This document shows, in pieces, positions 18,104 to 26,771 of a DNA stretch of 64,000 nucleotides. Under the pieces are notes generated by a model, which did no database searches, was not told where the DNA came from, and worked only from the letters and a program-made list of their open reading frames with translations. Source of the stretch: Natrialba sp. SSL1 (GTDB lineage: Archaea > Halobacteriota > Halobacteria > Halobacteriales > Natrialbaceae); assembly GCF_001861355.1 (NCBI RefSeq), contig NZ_MASN01000004.1, positions 124,001-188,000 of the forward strand. The letters are read 5' to 3'. Each line of letters opens with the position of its first letter. Position 1 is the first letter of the stretch. Made by a program: the position numbers and the translations under genes.

Positions 18104-19252
18104 ATGGCGTCTATCACACTGGACACGGTTCGCAAGCAGTTCGGTGACGTCGTCGCAGTCGAGGACGTCGATCTGGAGATCGAGGACGGCGAGTTCATCT
18201 CGATCGTGGGACCGAGTGGGTGTGGGAAGACGACGACGCTGCGGCTAGTTGCCGGTCTCGAACAGCTCACGAGCGGGCGCATCTTCTTCGGCGACACGGA
18301 CGTGAGCAACACGCCCGCGAAAAAGCGCGGAATCGGCATGGTGTTTCAGAATCTCGCGCTCTACCCGCACATGAGCGTCCGCGAGAACATGGAGTTCGGA
18401 CTCTCCGTCGCGGATGTCCCACAAGAGGAGCAAGACGATCGGATCGTCAAGATCGCCGAGATGCTCGACATCGCGGAGTTGCTCGACCGCGAACCCAGCG
18501 AGCTCTCGGGTGGCCAACAGCAACGCGTCGCGATCGGACGAACGATGGTACTCGAGCCGAACGTCTTCTTGCTGGACGAGCCACTCGCGAGTCTGGACGC
18601 GAAACTGCGCGTCGAGATCCGCGAGGAGTTACAGGAACTCCAGAAGGAGATCGGCGTGACAACGATCTACGTGACCCACGACCAGGAGCAGGCGATGACG
18701 ATGAGCGATCGGGTGATCGTCATCAACGACGGCGAAGTACAACAGTTCGCGACACCGGAGGAGATCTACAACGAACCCGCAAACAGGTTCGTTTCACACT
18801 TCATCGGAACGCCGTCGATGAACTTCGTCGACGCACAGCTTTCCGCGCCGAGCGATTCGCTGACGGCCGACTTCGGGTCGGTACAGGTCGATCTCGAGCG
18901 GCCGATCGACGGCTCGCCGGAACTCCTCGACAGAGACGCAACGCTCGGAATCCGACCGGAACACCTGGAGCTTTCGACCACTGAAGAGCCGACGGGGACG
19001 AACACGGCTCCCGCACAGGTTCGAATCGTCGAGCACACGGGAGCGAACAAGATCGTTCACCTCTCGATCGACGACCGCGACTTCACGGCGCTGGTTCCCG
19101 AGTCGACGAACGTACAGAGCGGCGACGAGGCCACCGTTCGATTCCCACCCGAGAACGTCTACCTGTACGATTCCGAGTCGGGAGACCGCCTCTATTACCG
19201 CTCGTCGATCGATTCGAAACGCGCCCAGCAGGAAATCGAAAATAAGAGCTGA
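18104..19252 (+). CDS. ABC transporter ATP-binding protein (MalK/UgpC type)
   Basis: The 382-residue ATPase has Walker A GPSGCGKTT, Q-loop MVFQNLALYPHMSVRENM, signature ELSGGQQQR, Walker B VFLLDEP and switch His in VTHDQEQAM. The C-terminal third has MalK-like TOBE/OB folds (FIGTPSMNFVDAQL, LGIRPEHLEL). It is the only MalK-type ATPase near the two orphan sugar-type permeases at 12-14 kb and presumably energises them, although it lies on the other strand 3 kb away. The start at 18104 gives the family N-terminus MASITLDTVRKQFG. Confidence 0.9.
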   Translation: MASITLDTVRKQFGDVVAVEDVDLEIEDGEFISIVGPSGCGKTTTLRLVAGLEQLTSGRIFFGDTDVSNTPAKKRGIGMVFQNLALYPHMSVRENMEFGLSVADVPQEEQDDRIVKIAEMLDIAELLDREPSELSGGQQQRVAIGRTMVLEPNVFLLDEPLASLDAKLRVEIREELQELQKEIGVTTIYVTHDQEQAMTMSDRVIVINDGEVQQFATPEEIYNEPANRFVSHFIGTPSMNFVDAQLSAPSDSLTADFGSVQVDLERPIDGSPELLDRDATLGIRPEHLELSTTEEPTGTNTAPAQVRIVEHTGANKIVHLSIDDRDFTALVPESTNVQSGDEATVRFPPENVYLYDSESGDRLYYRSSIDSKRAQQEIENKS

Positions 19253-19289
19253 GGCGACGAGGAGAATCGGAGACCCACCCTGTAGTCGA

Positions 19290-20510
19290 TCACTCGACGC
19301 CGTACTGTTTCGCGATCGTATTTAACTGAATCTCGTCCGTTCCCTCGACGATCCGCATAATTCGTGCTCGATGGATGTTGTCCATGAACGGATTCTCCTC
19401 GGCGAGACCGTCGCTACCGTGGATCTGGACCACGTCGTCTGCAACCTCCCAGAACGTATTCGTCGCGAGCCACTTGCAGATCGACGACTCCGCGATTGCG
19501 GCCGCACCCTGATCGAGCTGCCACGCACAGCGCAGGCCGGCAGCATCCGCGGCGAAGGCGTTCGCTCGGCCGCGAGCGATCTTGTGGGAGATTCCCTGGA
19601 AGTTACCGATCGTCCGCCCGAACGCCTCCCGGTCGTTTGCGAATTCCGTGGCTTTCTCAAGTAGCCAGTTCGTTCGGCCGACCGACTCCGCCGCGATTTC
19701 GATCCGACCGAGCCCGAGGAAGTCCATCGCGTCGTAGAAGGCGGTCCCCTCCTCTCCCAACACGCGGTCGGATGGAATTCGGACATCGTCGAGTTTTACC
19801 TCTGCCTGTCGGCCGACAGCGCCGACAGCGTTGTTGAGCGAGCCGATTTCGTACTCGTCGGCTTCGACGATGAAGCAGGTGACGCCGCCGTAACGGCCGA
19901 CCTCGTCCTGTGGGCTCGTCCGGGCGAACACCTGCACGAAGTCCGCGTAGGGTGCGTTCGTGATCCATTGCTTAGTTCCGTTGAGCACCCACTCATCGCC
20001 GTCTCGCTCCGCGCGAGTCGCCATGTTCGGCGAGTCGGAGCCGACACCCGGCTCCGTCTGTGCGAACGCCGTCGTCTTCTCGCCGGCCATCGCTGGCTCG
20101 AGATAGCGGTCGATCTGGTCGCCCTCGGCCTGTGCCAACAACGGCTTCGGACCGCCGGGACCCGCCAGCACCGCACTCGTCAGCGGAACGCCAAGTTCCG
20201 CGAGTTGCTTTTTCGCCAGGTACCACGTCACCGCCGAAACGCCGTCGCCGCCGACTTCGGCCGGCATGTTCATCGCGTAGAACCCGGCCTCCGCGCTCGC
20301 CGTCCTGATCTGCGCTTCGGCCTCGAGTACCTCGTCACTCAGCCGGCCGTCGGGGTCGTGCCCAAGGCGCGGGTTCGACAGCGTCTCGCCGAGTTCCTCG
20401 ACGATTGGCTCGACTTCCTGCTCGACGAATTCGACGAGGCTGTCCAAAATGAGTTCCTGTTCTTCGGTCTGTTCGAAGGATACACCAGTTCCCGTCTCGG
20501 ATGTGTTCAT
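19290..20510 (-). CDS. Acyl-CoA dehydrogenase
   Basis: A 406-residue FAD enzyme of the acyl-CoA dehydrogenase family: AFAQTEPGVGSDSPNMAT at the FAD site, NGTKQWITNAPYADFVQVFA, and a C-terminal RIMRIVEGTDEIQLNTIAKQ whose Glu is the usual catalytic base. It dehydrogenates acyl-CoA thioesters and passes electrons to ETF. It precedes, on the same strand, no obvious partner downstream; upstream lies a CoA-transferase gene 175 bases away. Length is slightly longer than bacterial relatives because of an acidic N-terminus. Confidence 0.9.
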   Translation of the reverse strand: MNTSETGTGVSFEQTEEQELILDSLVEFVEQEVEPIVEELGETLSNPRLGHDPDGRLSDEVLEAEAQIRTASAEAGFYAMNMPAEVGGDGVSAVTWYLAKKQLAELGVPLTSAVLAGPGGPKPLLAQAEGDQIDRYLEPAMAGEKTTAFAQTEPGVGSDSPNMATRAERDGDEWVLNGTKQWITNAPYADFVQVFARTSPQDEVGRYGGVTCFIVEADEYEIGSLNNAVGAVGRQAEVKLDDVRIPSDRVLGEEGTAFYDAMDFLGLGRIEIAAESVGRTNWLLEKATEFANDREAFGRTIGNFQGISHKIARGRANAFAADAAGLRCAWQLDQGAAAIAESSICKWLATNTFWEVADDVVQIHGSDGLAEENPFMDNIHRARIMRIVEGTDEIQLNTIAKQYGVE

Positions 20511-20685
20511 TGTGAACAGTGTTCCCTGTTACGATACTTAACTCTCGGTGGTGGTCGTATAGTCACAACTGCAACAATTTACACACTGATCGCCGAGCTA
20601 TCTGACGATCAGGTGTGCAATGACTCGCAGTGGCCACTATAGTGGTATGCGACTGTCGCAGCGGATGCCATCTCCGCTATTGCCT

Positions 20686-21876
20686 TCACTCTGGAATCGC
20701 TCCCGACACACGCAACTGCTCGAGTGCAGCCGTCTCGTAGCCGATCTCCTGCAGAACCGATTCCGTATCGTCCCCGTGCTCGGCAACCGCCGTCGGTCCG
20801 TCGTGGTCGATGTCGGTTCCGCGAGCGGGGAAGCCGACCGTCGACGTTTTGTCTTCCTCGGCTGCTGGTCCGCCACTGACGTACCCACGTGCCGCAATCT
20901 GTGGGTGGTCGACCATCTCGGCCGGCGTATAGACCCCGCCGACCGCCGCATCGACGCCCTCGAAGAACGACACCCACTCGTCACGGGTTCGTGTTTCGAA
21001 GAGGGACTCGAGTGCCTCCCGAAGCGTCTCTAGTTCGGCGGAATCGGTCGTCATGTGGTACTCGATCCACTCCTCGCGGTCGACCGCCTCGCAGAAGGCC
21101 CGCCAGAAGTGCGGTTCCAGCGCGGCGAGCGTAACGTACCCCTCGGCAGCGGGGTAGACGTCGTACCAGGGGAACTGACCGGTTAGCGGCGTCTCGCCGG
21201 GGCGAGGGTCACCGCCCGCGAGTGCGCGGGGTGCGACTGCCTGTGAGAACGAAACAGCAGCGTCGGTTAGCGAGACGTCGATGTACTCGCCGGTTGCGTC
21301 GTTGTCCGCACCAGCCCGGTCGCCTGCGCCATTTCGATCCCCAGCACCGAGTTCCCGAGAGAGCAGCGCACCCACGATTGAGAGGGCCGCGAACAGTCCG
21401 CCCCCGATATCTGCGACCTGATAGCCGGGAACTCGGGGCATCTCGTCGTCGGACTGCCGAGTCATATCGAGCAGGCCAGCCAGCCCGATATAGTTTAGAT
21501 CGTGGCCGACCCGGTCGCTGTACGGACCCGTCTGTCCGTACCCCGAGAGCGAGCAGTAGACGATCCCCGGGTTGACCTCGCGAATCGCGTCGTAGTCGAC
21601 ACCCAGCCGATCGACCACGCCGGGGCGAAACTGCTCGAGGACGACATCTGCGGTCGCAGCGAGCTCGAGAAACGCCTCGCGCCCGCCCTCTGTCTTGAGA
21701 TTCAGCGCGACGCGGCGCTTGCCGCGATTGATCGACTCGAGTGTCGGCCCCGCTTGTGCATCACCCGGCCGTTCGATCCGAATCACCTCGGCACCCATCT
21801 CCGCCAGAAGCTGTGTGGCGTAGGGGCCAGGCAGCAATCGACTGAGATCGAGTACACGGATACCGTCCAGATTCAT
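20686..21876 (-). CDS. CaiB/BaiF (class III) CoA-transferase
   Basis: The 396-residue protein begins MNLDGIRVLDLSRLLPGPYA, diagnostic for class III CoA-transferases, and has VADIGGGLFAALSIV with the catalytic aspartate. These enzymes move CoA between carboxylic acids such as oxalate/formate, carnitine or succinate/mesaconate. Together with the acyl-CoA dehydrogenase downstream on the same strand it suggests activation and oxidation of an organic acid. The insert GAGDRNGAGDRAGADN near residue 175 is a small haloarchaeal low-complexity addition. Confidence 0.88.
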   Translation of the reverse strand: MNLDGIRVLDLSRLLPGPYATQLLAEMGAEVIRIERPGDAQAGPTLESINRGKRRVALNLKTEGGREAFLELAATADVVLEQFRPGVVDRLGVDYDAIREVNPGIVYCSLSGYGQTGPYSDRVGHDLNYIGLAGLLDMTRQSDDEMPRVPGYQVADIGGGLFAALSIVGALLSRELGAGDRNGAGDRAGADNDATGEYIDVSLTDAAVSFSQAVAPRALAGGDPRPGETPLTGQFPWYDVYPAAEGYVTLAALEPHFWRAFCEAVDREEWIEYHMTTDSAELETLREALESLFETRTRDEWVSFFEGVDAAVGGVYTPAEMVDHPQIAARGYVSGGPAAEEDKTSTVGFPARGTDIDHDGPTAVAEHGDDTESVLQEIGYETAALEQLRVSGAIPE

Positions 21877-22119
21877 GTCCGCAGTGTTACTCGAGTACGA
21901 CTATCAGGTTGGGGGTTGTTCGCATAGTATCACATGAGTACTTCCAGCACCGATACCGTGGGCACATCGGTTGTTGTATACTCGTTCTGCAGGTTCAGGA
22001 TTCAGAACGGTGCGCACGTACGCAACACAGCCGGGTCCGGGATCGGTACACCACCACTGGTCGCGAAAACAGAAGGCTTATTCTTCGATCGTCGCTGCGA
22101 TCAGACGACCCGTTCGCCG

Positions 22120-22428
22120 ATGATCCCCTCCACACGCATCAGACAAACACTGATTGCCATCTGCTCGCCGATTGCCAGCCTCCTCGCTGCGGGCTGGGCG
22201 TACCACCTTCTTCTCGGGACGCCGTCGCCCGCGACACAGCGCTGGATCGAAACCACAACCCCCTCGCTCGCCGGTGTCGAGCCACACTTGATCGCCGCGC
22301 TCGCGCCGACCGTCCTCGTCGTCAGTTGCGTGGTGACAGCCGTGCTCGCAGAACAAACCGCACGGCTGACTGCCGCACAGACTCGCCGGCAGGAACTCGA
22401 GACGCACGTTTTCGAAGAGAGCGAGTAG
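22120..22428 (+). CDS. Small membrane protein of unknown function
   Basis: About 102 residues with two hydrophobic segments, around IAICSPIASLLAAGWAYHLL and IAALAPTVLVVSCVVTAVLA, then a charged tail (TAAQTRRQELETHVFEESE). The start is placed at 22120 because a TATA-like CTTATTC lies 35-45 bases upstream and the longer reading (from 21934) adds residues unlike a haloarchaeal protein. No family recognised. It faces the partition locus on the other strand. Confidence 0.5.
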   Translation: MIPSTRIRQTLIAICSPIASLLAAGWAYHLLLGTPSPATQRWIETTTPSLAGVEPHLIAALAPTVLVVSCVVTAVLAEQTARLTAAQTRRQELETHVFEESE

Positions 22429-22439
22429 AAAGCCAGTCG

Positions 22440-23087
22440 TTACTCAGCCGACTCGAATCCCCACGCTTCGAGGCGCTCGACAACGTCGTCGACGTTGTGC
22501 ATCGCAGCCTCGTACGCCGCCTCACGGACGTCCGTCTTCGACACTTCAGTACCGAGTTCGTCACTCACCGCGGCAACAAACTCGTCTTCGGCGTCGACGA
22601 GGTAATCCCGAAGGTAGAACTGCACCATGCCGCGGTCCTGCTTGACGTTGTCGCGAACGTACACCCACGGGATCCCACCATCCTCAGCGCCAGCCTGTGG
22701 CGGCTCCGGGACGACGGCGTCCGTTCCGCTGGTTGCTGCCGTATCGCTATCGGCTGCTTCTGTCGCACCTGCTGCTGCTGCCGCCTCGTCGCCGACCGCA
22801 CTCGAGTCCCCCTCGGTTGCAGCGGCTTCGTCGAACGTCGTTGTCGTTTCGGTGCTCGTCGCCGAATCTGAGTGGGGTGTACTCGAGTTGGCGGTCGTCT
22901 CCGCTGTGTCGGTTTCCGCTTCTGTTTCTGTCACTGTCTCTGTCGTTGCCTCTGCTGCACCATCTGATGGTTCCTCTGCGGCCCCATCCGTTATCTCGGG
23001 TTCACCTTCGTCCCCCTCGTGATCCGCCCCGTCGTCAGTCTCGGCTTCGTGATCTGCGAACGGATCGCTGCCGGAGCCTTTCTTCAT
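22440..23087 (-). CDS. ParA-linked acidic protein with predicted C-terminal ribbon-helix-helix
   Basis: The 215-residue protein starts with a basic MKKGSGS, followed by about 130 residues rich in Asp, Glu, Thr, Ser and Ala that look disordered. The C-terminal 75 residues are ordered: VQFYLRDYL (strand, 155-163), DAEDEFVAAVSDELG (helix), then SKTDVREAAYEAAM (helix), which is the layout of a ribbon-helix-helix DNA-binding fold. It overlaps the parA gene by 4 bases (ATGA). This arrangement recalls SegB and plasmid ParB-like RHH partners that bind centromeres and contact ParA. No sequence-level homologue was recalled, so the RHH call is inference from pattern. Confidence 0.7.
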   Translation of the reverse strand: MKKGSGSDPFADHEAETDDGADHEGDEGEPEITDGAAEEPSDGAAEATTETVTETEAETDTAETTANSSTPHSDSATSTETTTTFDEAAATEGDSSAVGDEAAAAAGATEAADSDTAATSGTDAVVPEPPQAGAEDGGIPWVYVRDNVKQDRGMVQFYLRDYLVDAEDEFVAAVSDELGTEVSKTDVREAAYEAAMHNVDDVVERLEAWGFESAE

Positions 23088-23926
23088 AGCCCGCCCACCT
23101 CTTCGACCTGTGTCGCCAGATCATCGATCTTCTCGAGTGTCTCCATCTCGTGGTCGCGCGTGCGGTCGCGGTACTCTTCGACGTAGTACGCCGGCGTACA
23201 CTGCTGGTCCCAACACCCCTCGAACAGGGATGAACGCTCGCGAAGCGCGACGGGTGCGGGATAGCCGCGGTCGTGGATTTCGTCGAGGTAGCGCTCTTGG
23301 TCGGTCGTCCGTCCGATACCGTTCGGGACGGCCGCGAGAACACCGATCTCGGCTTCGAGCCGTTCCTCGAGTCCGTCGACGAGTTCTTCCAGACCGATGA
23401 CGCTCTGCATTCCCTTCCCGGTCGGCTCGACCGGGATGACCAGACTGCGGGTGGCAGACACCGCATTGTAGAGGTGCGGGCCAGCCGTTGCCGGCGGGTC
23501 GACGACGATCACGTCGTACTCCTGTGGAATGCCGGCGTCCATGAGCACCTGCCGGAGTCGGTCGTACGGATCGAAGTCGTCACCCTCGCCGAGGTCGTCG
23601 GCCATCTGCTGGGCGCGGTTCAGGAGGTCCTCGAGGTTCTCGAGCATGTTGTGGCTCGGGAGCAGATCGAACCCCTGCTCGGTTTCGTGGATGAGGTCCG
23701 CGAGGTCGCCCTTCGGTCGGTCGATCATGTGTCGGACGATGTTGTCGGCCTGGCTGTCGTCCCGCGGCGCGTCCACGTCGAGCAGGTAGGTCAGCGAACC
23801 GTTTTGCTGATCCATATCGATCGCGAGCACGTCGAGTCCGTGATCGGCGTGGGCTTCGAGCAGCGCTGCGCCGACGGTCGTCTTGCCGACGCCGCCCGCC
23901 TCCGAGTAGGTCGTGTACGTGAGCAT
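23084..23926 (-). CDS. ParA-type partition ATPase
   Basis: 280 residues of the ParA/MinD P-loop class. The Walker A region reads SEAGGVGKTT (residues 8-17), followed by LAIDMDQQNGSLTYLL (Walker A' aspartates) and VIVVDPPATAGPHLYNA (Walker B). ParA proteins bind DNA non-specifically in the ATP form and move DNA-partner complexes. The residue normally the signature lysine (KGGVGKT) is Ala10 here. The ATG at 23926 is preferred over GTG 23932 because a TATA-like element gives a leaderless start. It is cotranscribed with the RHH candidate and faces the 13-bp repeat region. Confidence 0.9.
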   Translation of the reverse strand: MLTYTTYSEAGGVGKTTVGAALLEAHADHGLDVLAIDMDQQNGSLTYLLDVDAPRDDSQADNIVRHMIDRPKGDLADLIHETEQGFDLLPSHNMLENLEDLLNRAQQMADDLGEGDDFDPYDRLRQVLMDAGIPQEYDVIVVDPPATAGPHLYNAVSATRSLVIPVEPTGKGMQSVIGLEELVDGLEERLEAEIGVLAAVPNGIGRTTDQERYLDEIHDRGYPAPVALRERSSLFEGCWDQQCTPAYYVEEYRDRTRDHEMETLEKIDDLATQVEEVGGL

Positions 23927-23930
23927 ACCC

Positions 23931-23958
23931 ACCAGTTAGTCTCCTCGAATATAATACT
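23931..23958 (-). promoter_or_regulatory. parA promoter containing one 13-bp repeat
   Basis: On the minus strand TATTATATTCG (about 23947-23957) lies 22-30 bases before the parA ATG at 23926. Between box and start is a repeat unit TAGTCTCCTCGAA (plus strand, 23937-23949) with the decamer ACCAGTTAGT at 23931-23940, which recurs exactly at 24341-24350 in the repeat array. Binding of the partner protein here could repress parA. Confidence 0.5.
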
Positions 23959-23985
23959 CCGTCATACGAGATTCACGATCTAATG

Positions 23986-24874
23986 AATTAGCCTAACCAA
24001 ATATGCTAACCAGAGGGGCTGCTTTGATGACTATTCGCTAGCGCTTTCGATGGAGGAGTTAGCCGCAAACACCCGCAGAGAGTACTGGATAGCCATTTCG
24101 AGTAGGGCCTTTGTCTGAGAAAATCAATTAGCCCATTCGAATAGCCTAGCTGGTTAGTCCGATAGAATAGCATAGAATGGGCGAGAGCTGTGGCTAGCGA
24201 ATGATCGACTGTCCTTTGTGCGAGGGCTTTTCGGTTAGGCTATAGAGGTATGCCAATCGAGTAGGCTGACTAGAAGGGCCATTTCAACAGACTGTAGTAG
24301 CTCTCAGTCAAACAGGGAATATAGCTACTATGGAGGTCTAACCAGTTAGTATAACCGAGCAGGACATTCGAGAAACACACCCCGCAGGAGGTATAGACGC
24401 ACAGGCGCGATAGTCAAATCCAACAGAGAGTCCTCATCGACTACCCAACATTAGTTAGGGCTAGTAGTTAGGCTATTTCAATAGGCCATCCAAGTAGCCC
24501 GTACAGGAACCCCAGCCGACAGGATCCCCGGGTCGGCAATCTGCTGTCGAAGGACGGAACTCGAGTACCGTTTTCCAGCACAAGGCCCCGCCAATACACT
24601 CCAGACTATCAAAGAAGGTTGTCCAGAGAGCATAACTAATTAGCCTAACTGAATAGAATATCGAACTAGGTTGTAGGAAACGTCCCTCTGAGAGGCAGAA
24701 TTGAGGCTGGTAAACACTGGCTCGTGAAGGGTAACTGGTTAGACCAATCGGATAGACCAGCTAGGAGGTGGATGGGACAGTTCACCACAGGAAGGACTAG
24801 GAAGACCACGAACCCGTTCTACACTCGACCAATCGTCAGTTGTTCGGAAGACGATGCAACTAGCCTGATCGATT
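23986..24874. repeat. Centromere-like array of 13-bp repeats (consensus TAGSCYAWYCRRR)
   Basis: This non-coding stretch is visibly richer in A/T than its surroundings and holds about 26 copies of a 13-bp unit, all in the same orientation. Units run head to tail in exact 13-base phase within clusters that begin at 23989, 24090, 24129, 24236, 24334, 24456, 24628 and 24727, with a single copy at 24861. Well-conserved examples: TAGCCTAACCAAA (23989), TAGCCCATTCGAA (24129), TAGGCCATCCAAG (24482), TAGCCTAACTGAA (24641), TAGACCAATCGGA (24740). It lies upstream of parA and the RHH candidate and is best read as their binding region, a parS/centromere. A replication origin is the alternative, but no Orc1/Cdc6 or Rep gene is present in the window. 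Confidence 0.75.
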
Positions 24875-25075
24875 CGCGACTGACCGATGGTCGGCGTGAT
24901 GAGCAGGAAGCCAAGTCTTGTAGCGGTAAGTGGATCCTGTATGATATGACAGAATCGAACGTTGACTTCTGTTAATGTGCTATGTTACCGGGAAACACCC
25001 TTCAAAACTAGGGTTCGCGGGTTGCCGGCTAACGAACTTCTTTGAACAAATAGGATAAGGAACTGGTACGCATCC

Positions 25076-26521
25076 GTGACTCGGTTCCCGAACCCGCTGC
25101 GGCTGACGATCCTCTATATCGGTCTCGCTCTCGCACGTCTTGGTCTCATAGATCGCGAACGAGCCATCCGGACAACGGTTCTCGCCTGGCCGCGCATCAT
25201 CACTGGTATCGCTCGCATGTCGAAAAGCGCGGTCGACGTCGCACTGGTCGGCGTCGCGGTCGGCACCTCGGCCGTTGCAGGTGTTGGCTTCGCCGGCCCC
25301 TTCTGGGGACTCGCATTCGCGATCGGTGGCGGTGTCGCCGGCGGAACAATCGCGCTGGTCTCTCAGCGATACGGCGCTGAGGCCTACGAGGAACTCGGAC
25401 TCGCTGTCCGGTCGAGCACCCTGCTCGTCCTCGCGATCAGTCTTCCCGTACTGGGACTGTTCTGGACGTTTCCAGAAGAGTTCATCTCGCTAATCACCGA
25501 CAACGAGGACGCGATTGGCTACGGAGCGACGTATCTCCAATATGTCGCACTCGGCATCCCGTTCGCCGGACTCAACCTCGTCGGGAGCCGCGTGCTCGTC
25601 GGTGCGGACGACTCCTATACGGCAATGCAGGTTCGAGCCGGCGGTGCGGTCCTCAACATTATCCTGAGTGCCGTGTTGATCTTCGGACTGGACCAGGGTG
25701 TCGCCGGAGCAGCGGCCGGAACCGTACTGGCAAACGTCGCGGTGACAGCAGGGTTCGCGATCGGCCTCAGTCACGGGTCGCTCCCCGGTGTCGGTGAGTT
25801 CCCGGTCAAAATCGATCCGTTCGGCTCGTATCTCGACCCAGGAACGATTCGAGATATCGTCGAAATCGGCCTCCCCGTCGGTGGCCGAAATCTCGTCTGG
25901 GTCGTCGCCGAGTTCCCCATGCTCGGCATCCTGGATATCTTCGGTGAAAACACGGTTGCCGCGTTCGTCATCGCCCGGCGGATCTGGGGCATCATGAACA
26001 CGCCCGGATGGGGCTTTGGTCTCGCCTCCTCGAGTCTGGTCGGCCAGGAACTCGGCCAGAACAACGAGCGCCAAGCGGAAGCCTACGGCCGCGATATCAT
26101 CCGGTTCGCGGTTGCGACGTACATCGTCTCAGCGATCGTGATCGCGCTGTTTGCCGAACAGATCGTGGTCCTGTTCGCGGACGATCCGACGAGCGCCGAA
26201 ATTCCAATCGCCACCGACCTCGTCTACGCGGCGTGCGTCGCCGTCGTCTTCCAGGGCGTCGCCGGTGCCGCTGCAGGACCGCTTGACGCGAGTGGCGACA
26301 CGCGCGTCCCCTTCGCCAGCCAGTTCATCGGAATGTTCCTCGGCTCGATTCCGCTCGCATATCTCGGGGCGACGACGTCGCTCGGCTACTGGGGACTGTA
26401 CCTCGCCTTTGTCGCCGAGACGACGATTCCCGCAGCAATCAACTACTGGCGCTTCCGGACTGACAAGTGGAAGTCGATTAGCGAAACGTATCGTCCGGAT
26501 GCTGCGGTCGCCGACGACTGA
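25076..26521 (+). CDS. MATE family efflux transporter
   Basis: The 481-residue integral membrane protein has about 12 hydrophobic helices in two halves. MATE-like segments include MSKSAVDVALVGVAVGTSAV and GFAGPFWGLAFAIGGGVAGG in the first half and GRNLVWVVAEFPMLGILDIF with GLASSSLVGQELGQNNERQA in the second. MATE proteins export drugs or organic cations using Na+ or H+. The start is a GTG at 25076, the first plausible codon; the next ATG is far inside. A TetR regulator at 27254-27883 is a possible controller. Confidence 0.85.
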   Translation: MTRFPNPLRLTILYIGLALARLGLIDRERAIRTTVLAWPRIITGIARMSKSAVDVALVGVAVGTSAVAGVGFAGPFWGLAFAIGGGVAGGTIALVSQRYGAEAYEELGLAVRSSTLLVLAISLPVLGLFWTFPEEFISLITDNEDAIGYGATYLQYVALGIPFAGLNLVGSRVLVGADDSYTAMQVRAGGAVLNIILSAVLIFGLDQGVAGAAAGTVLANVAVTAGFAIGLSHGSLPGVGEFPVKIDPFGSYLDPGTIRDIVEIGLPVGGRNLVWVVAEFPMLGILDIFGENTVAAFVIARRIWGIMNTPGWGFGLASSSLVGQELGQNNERQAEAYGRDIIRFAVATYIVSAIVIALFAEQIVVLFADDPTSAEIPIATDLVYAACVAVVFQGVAGAAAGPLDASGDTRVPFASQFIGMFLGSIPLAYLGATTSLGYWGLYLAFVAETTIPAAINYWRFRTDKWKSISETYRPDAAVADD

Positions 26522-26771
26522 GACGGTTCGGTACCGGTAGGTATCGGTGAGTACTCCGATGGAGGTAATCGCCGAAAACCCCCACCGACCCGTATCCGGG
26601 ACGCTACTCAACCAGTTGCCCAGTCAGTTCGACTCCAAATCCCACTCGGACTCGAGTACAGATCGACCAACGCAGCAATCGCGCCACACCTCACCCGATC
26701 CACGGTCGGCTACGTGTGTCGGGTAGTCCGCGCAGAACAGAGTCACCGAAACCGTCGCACCGCGTGCAGTT

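Noticed and set aside
21934..22119. Extended N-terminus of the small membrane protein
   Set aside because: Cys/Phe/Arg-rich segment unlike the rest, and a TATA-like box lies inside it, so the ATG at 22120 is preferred.
23986..24874. CRISPR array
   Set aside because: Units are only 13 bp, directly adjacent without spacers, and no cas genes are nearby.
23986..24874. Orc1/Cdc6-dependent replication origin
   Set aside because: No Orc1/Cdc6 or Rep gene in the window, no recognisable ORB element with G-string, no long AT-only unwinding tract; adjacency to parA favours a centromere. Not fully excluded.
24724..24975. 83-residue open frame inside the 13-bp repeat region
   Set aside because: Basic, Cys/Thr/Arg-rich product with repeat-derived start, no family resemblance, codon use unlike neighbours; repeats explain the sequence better.
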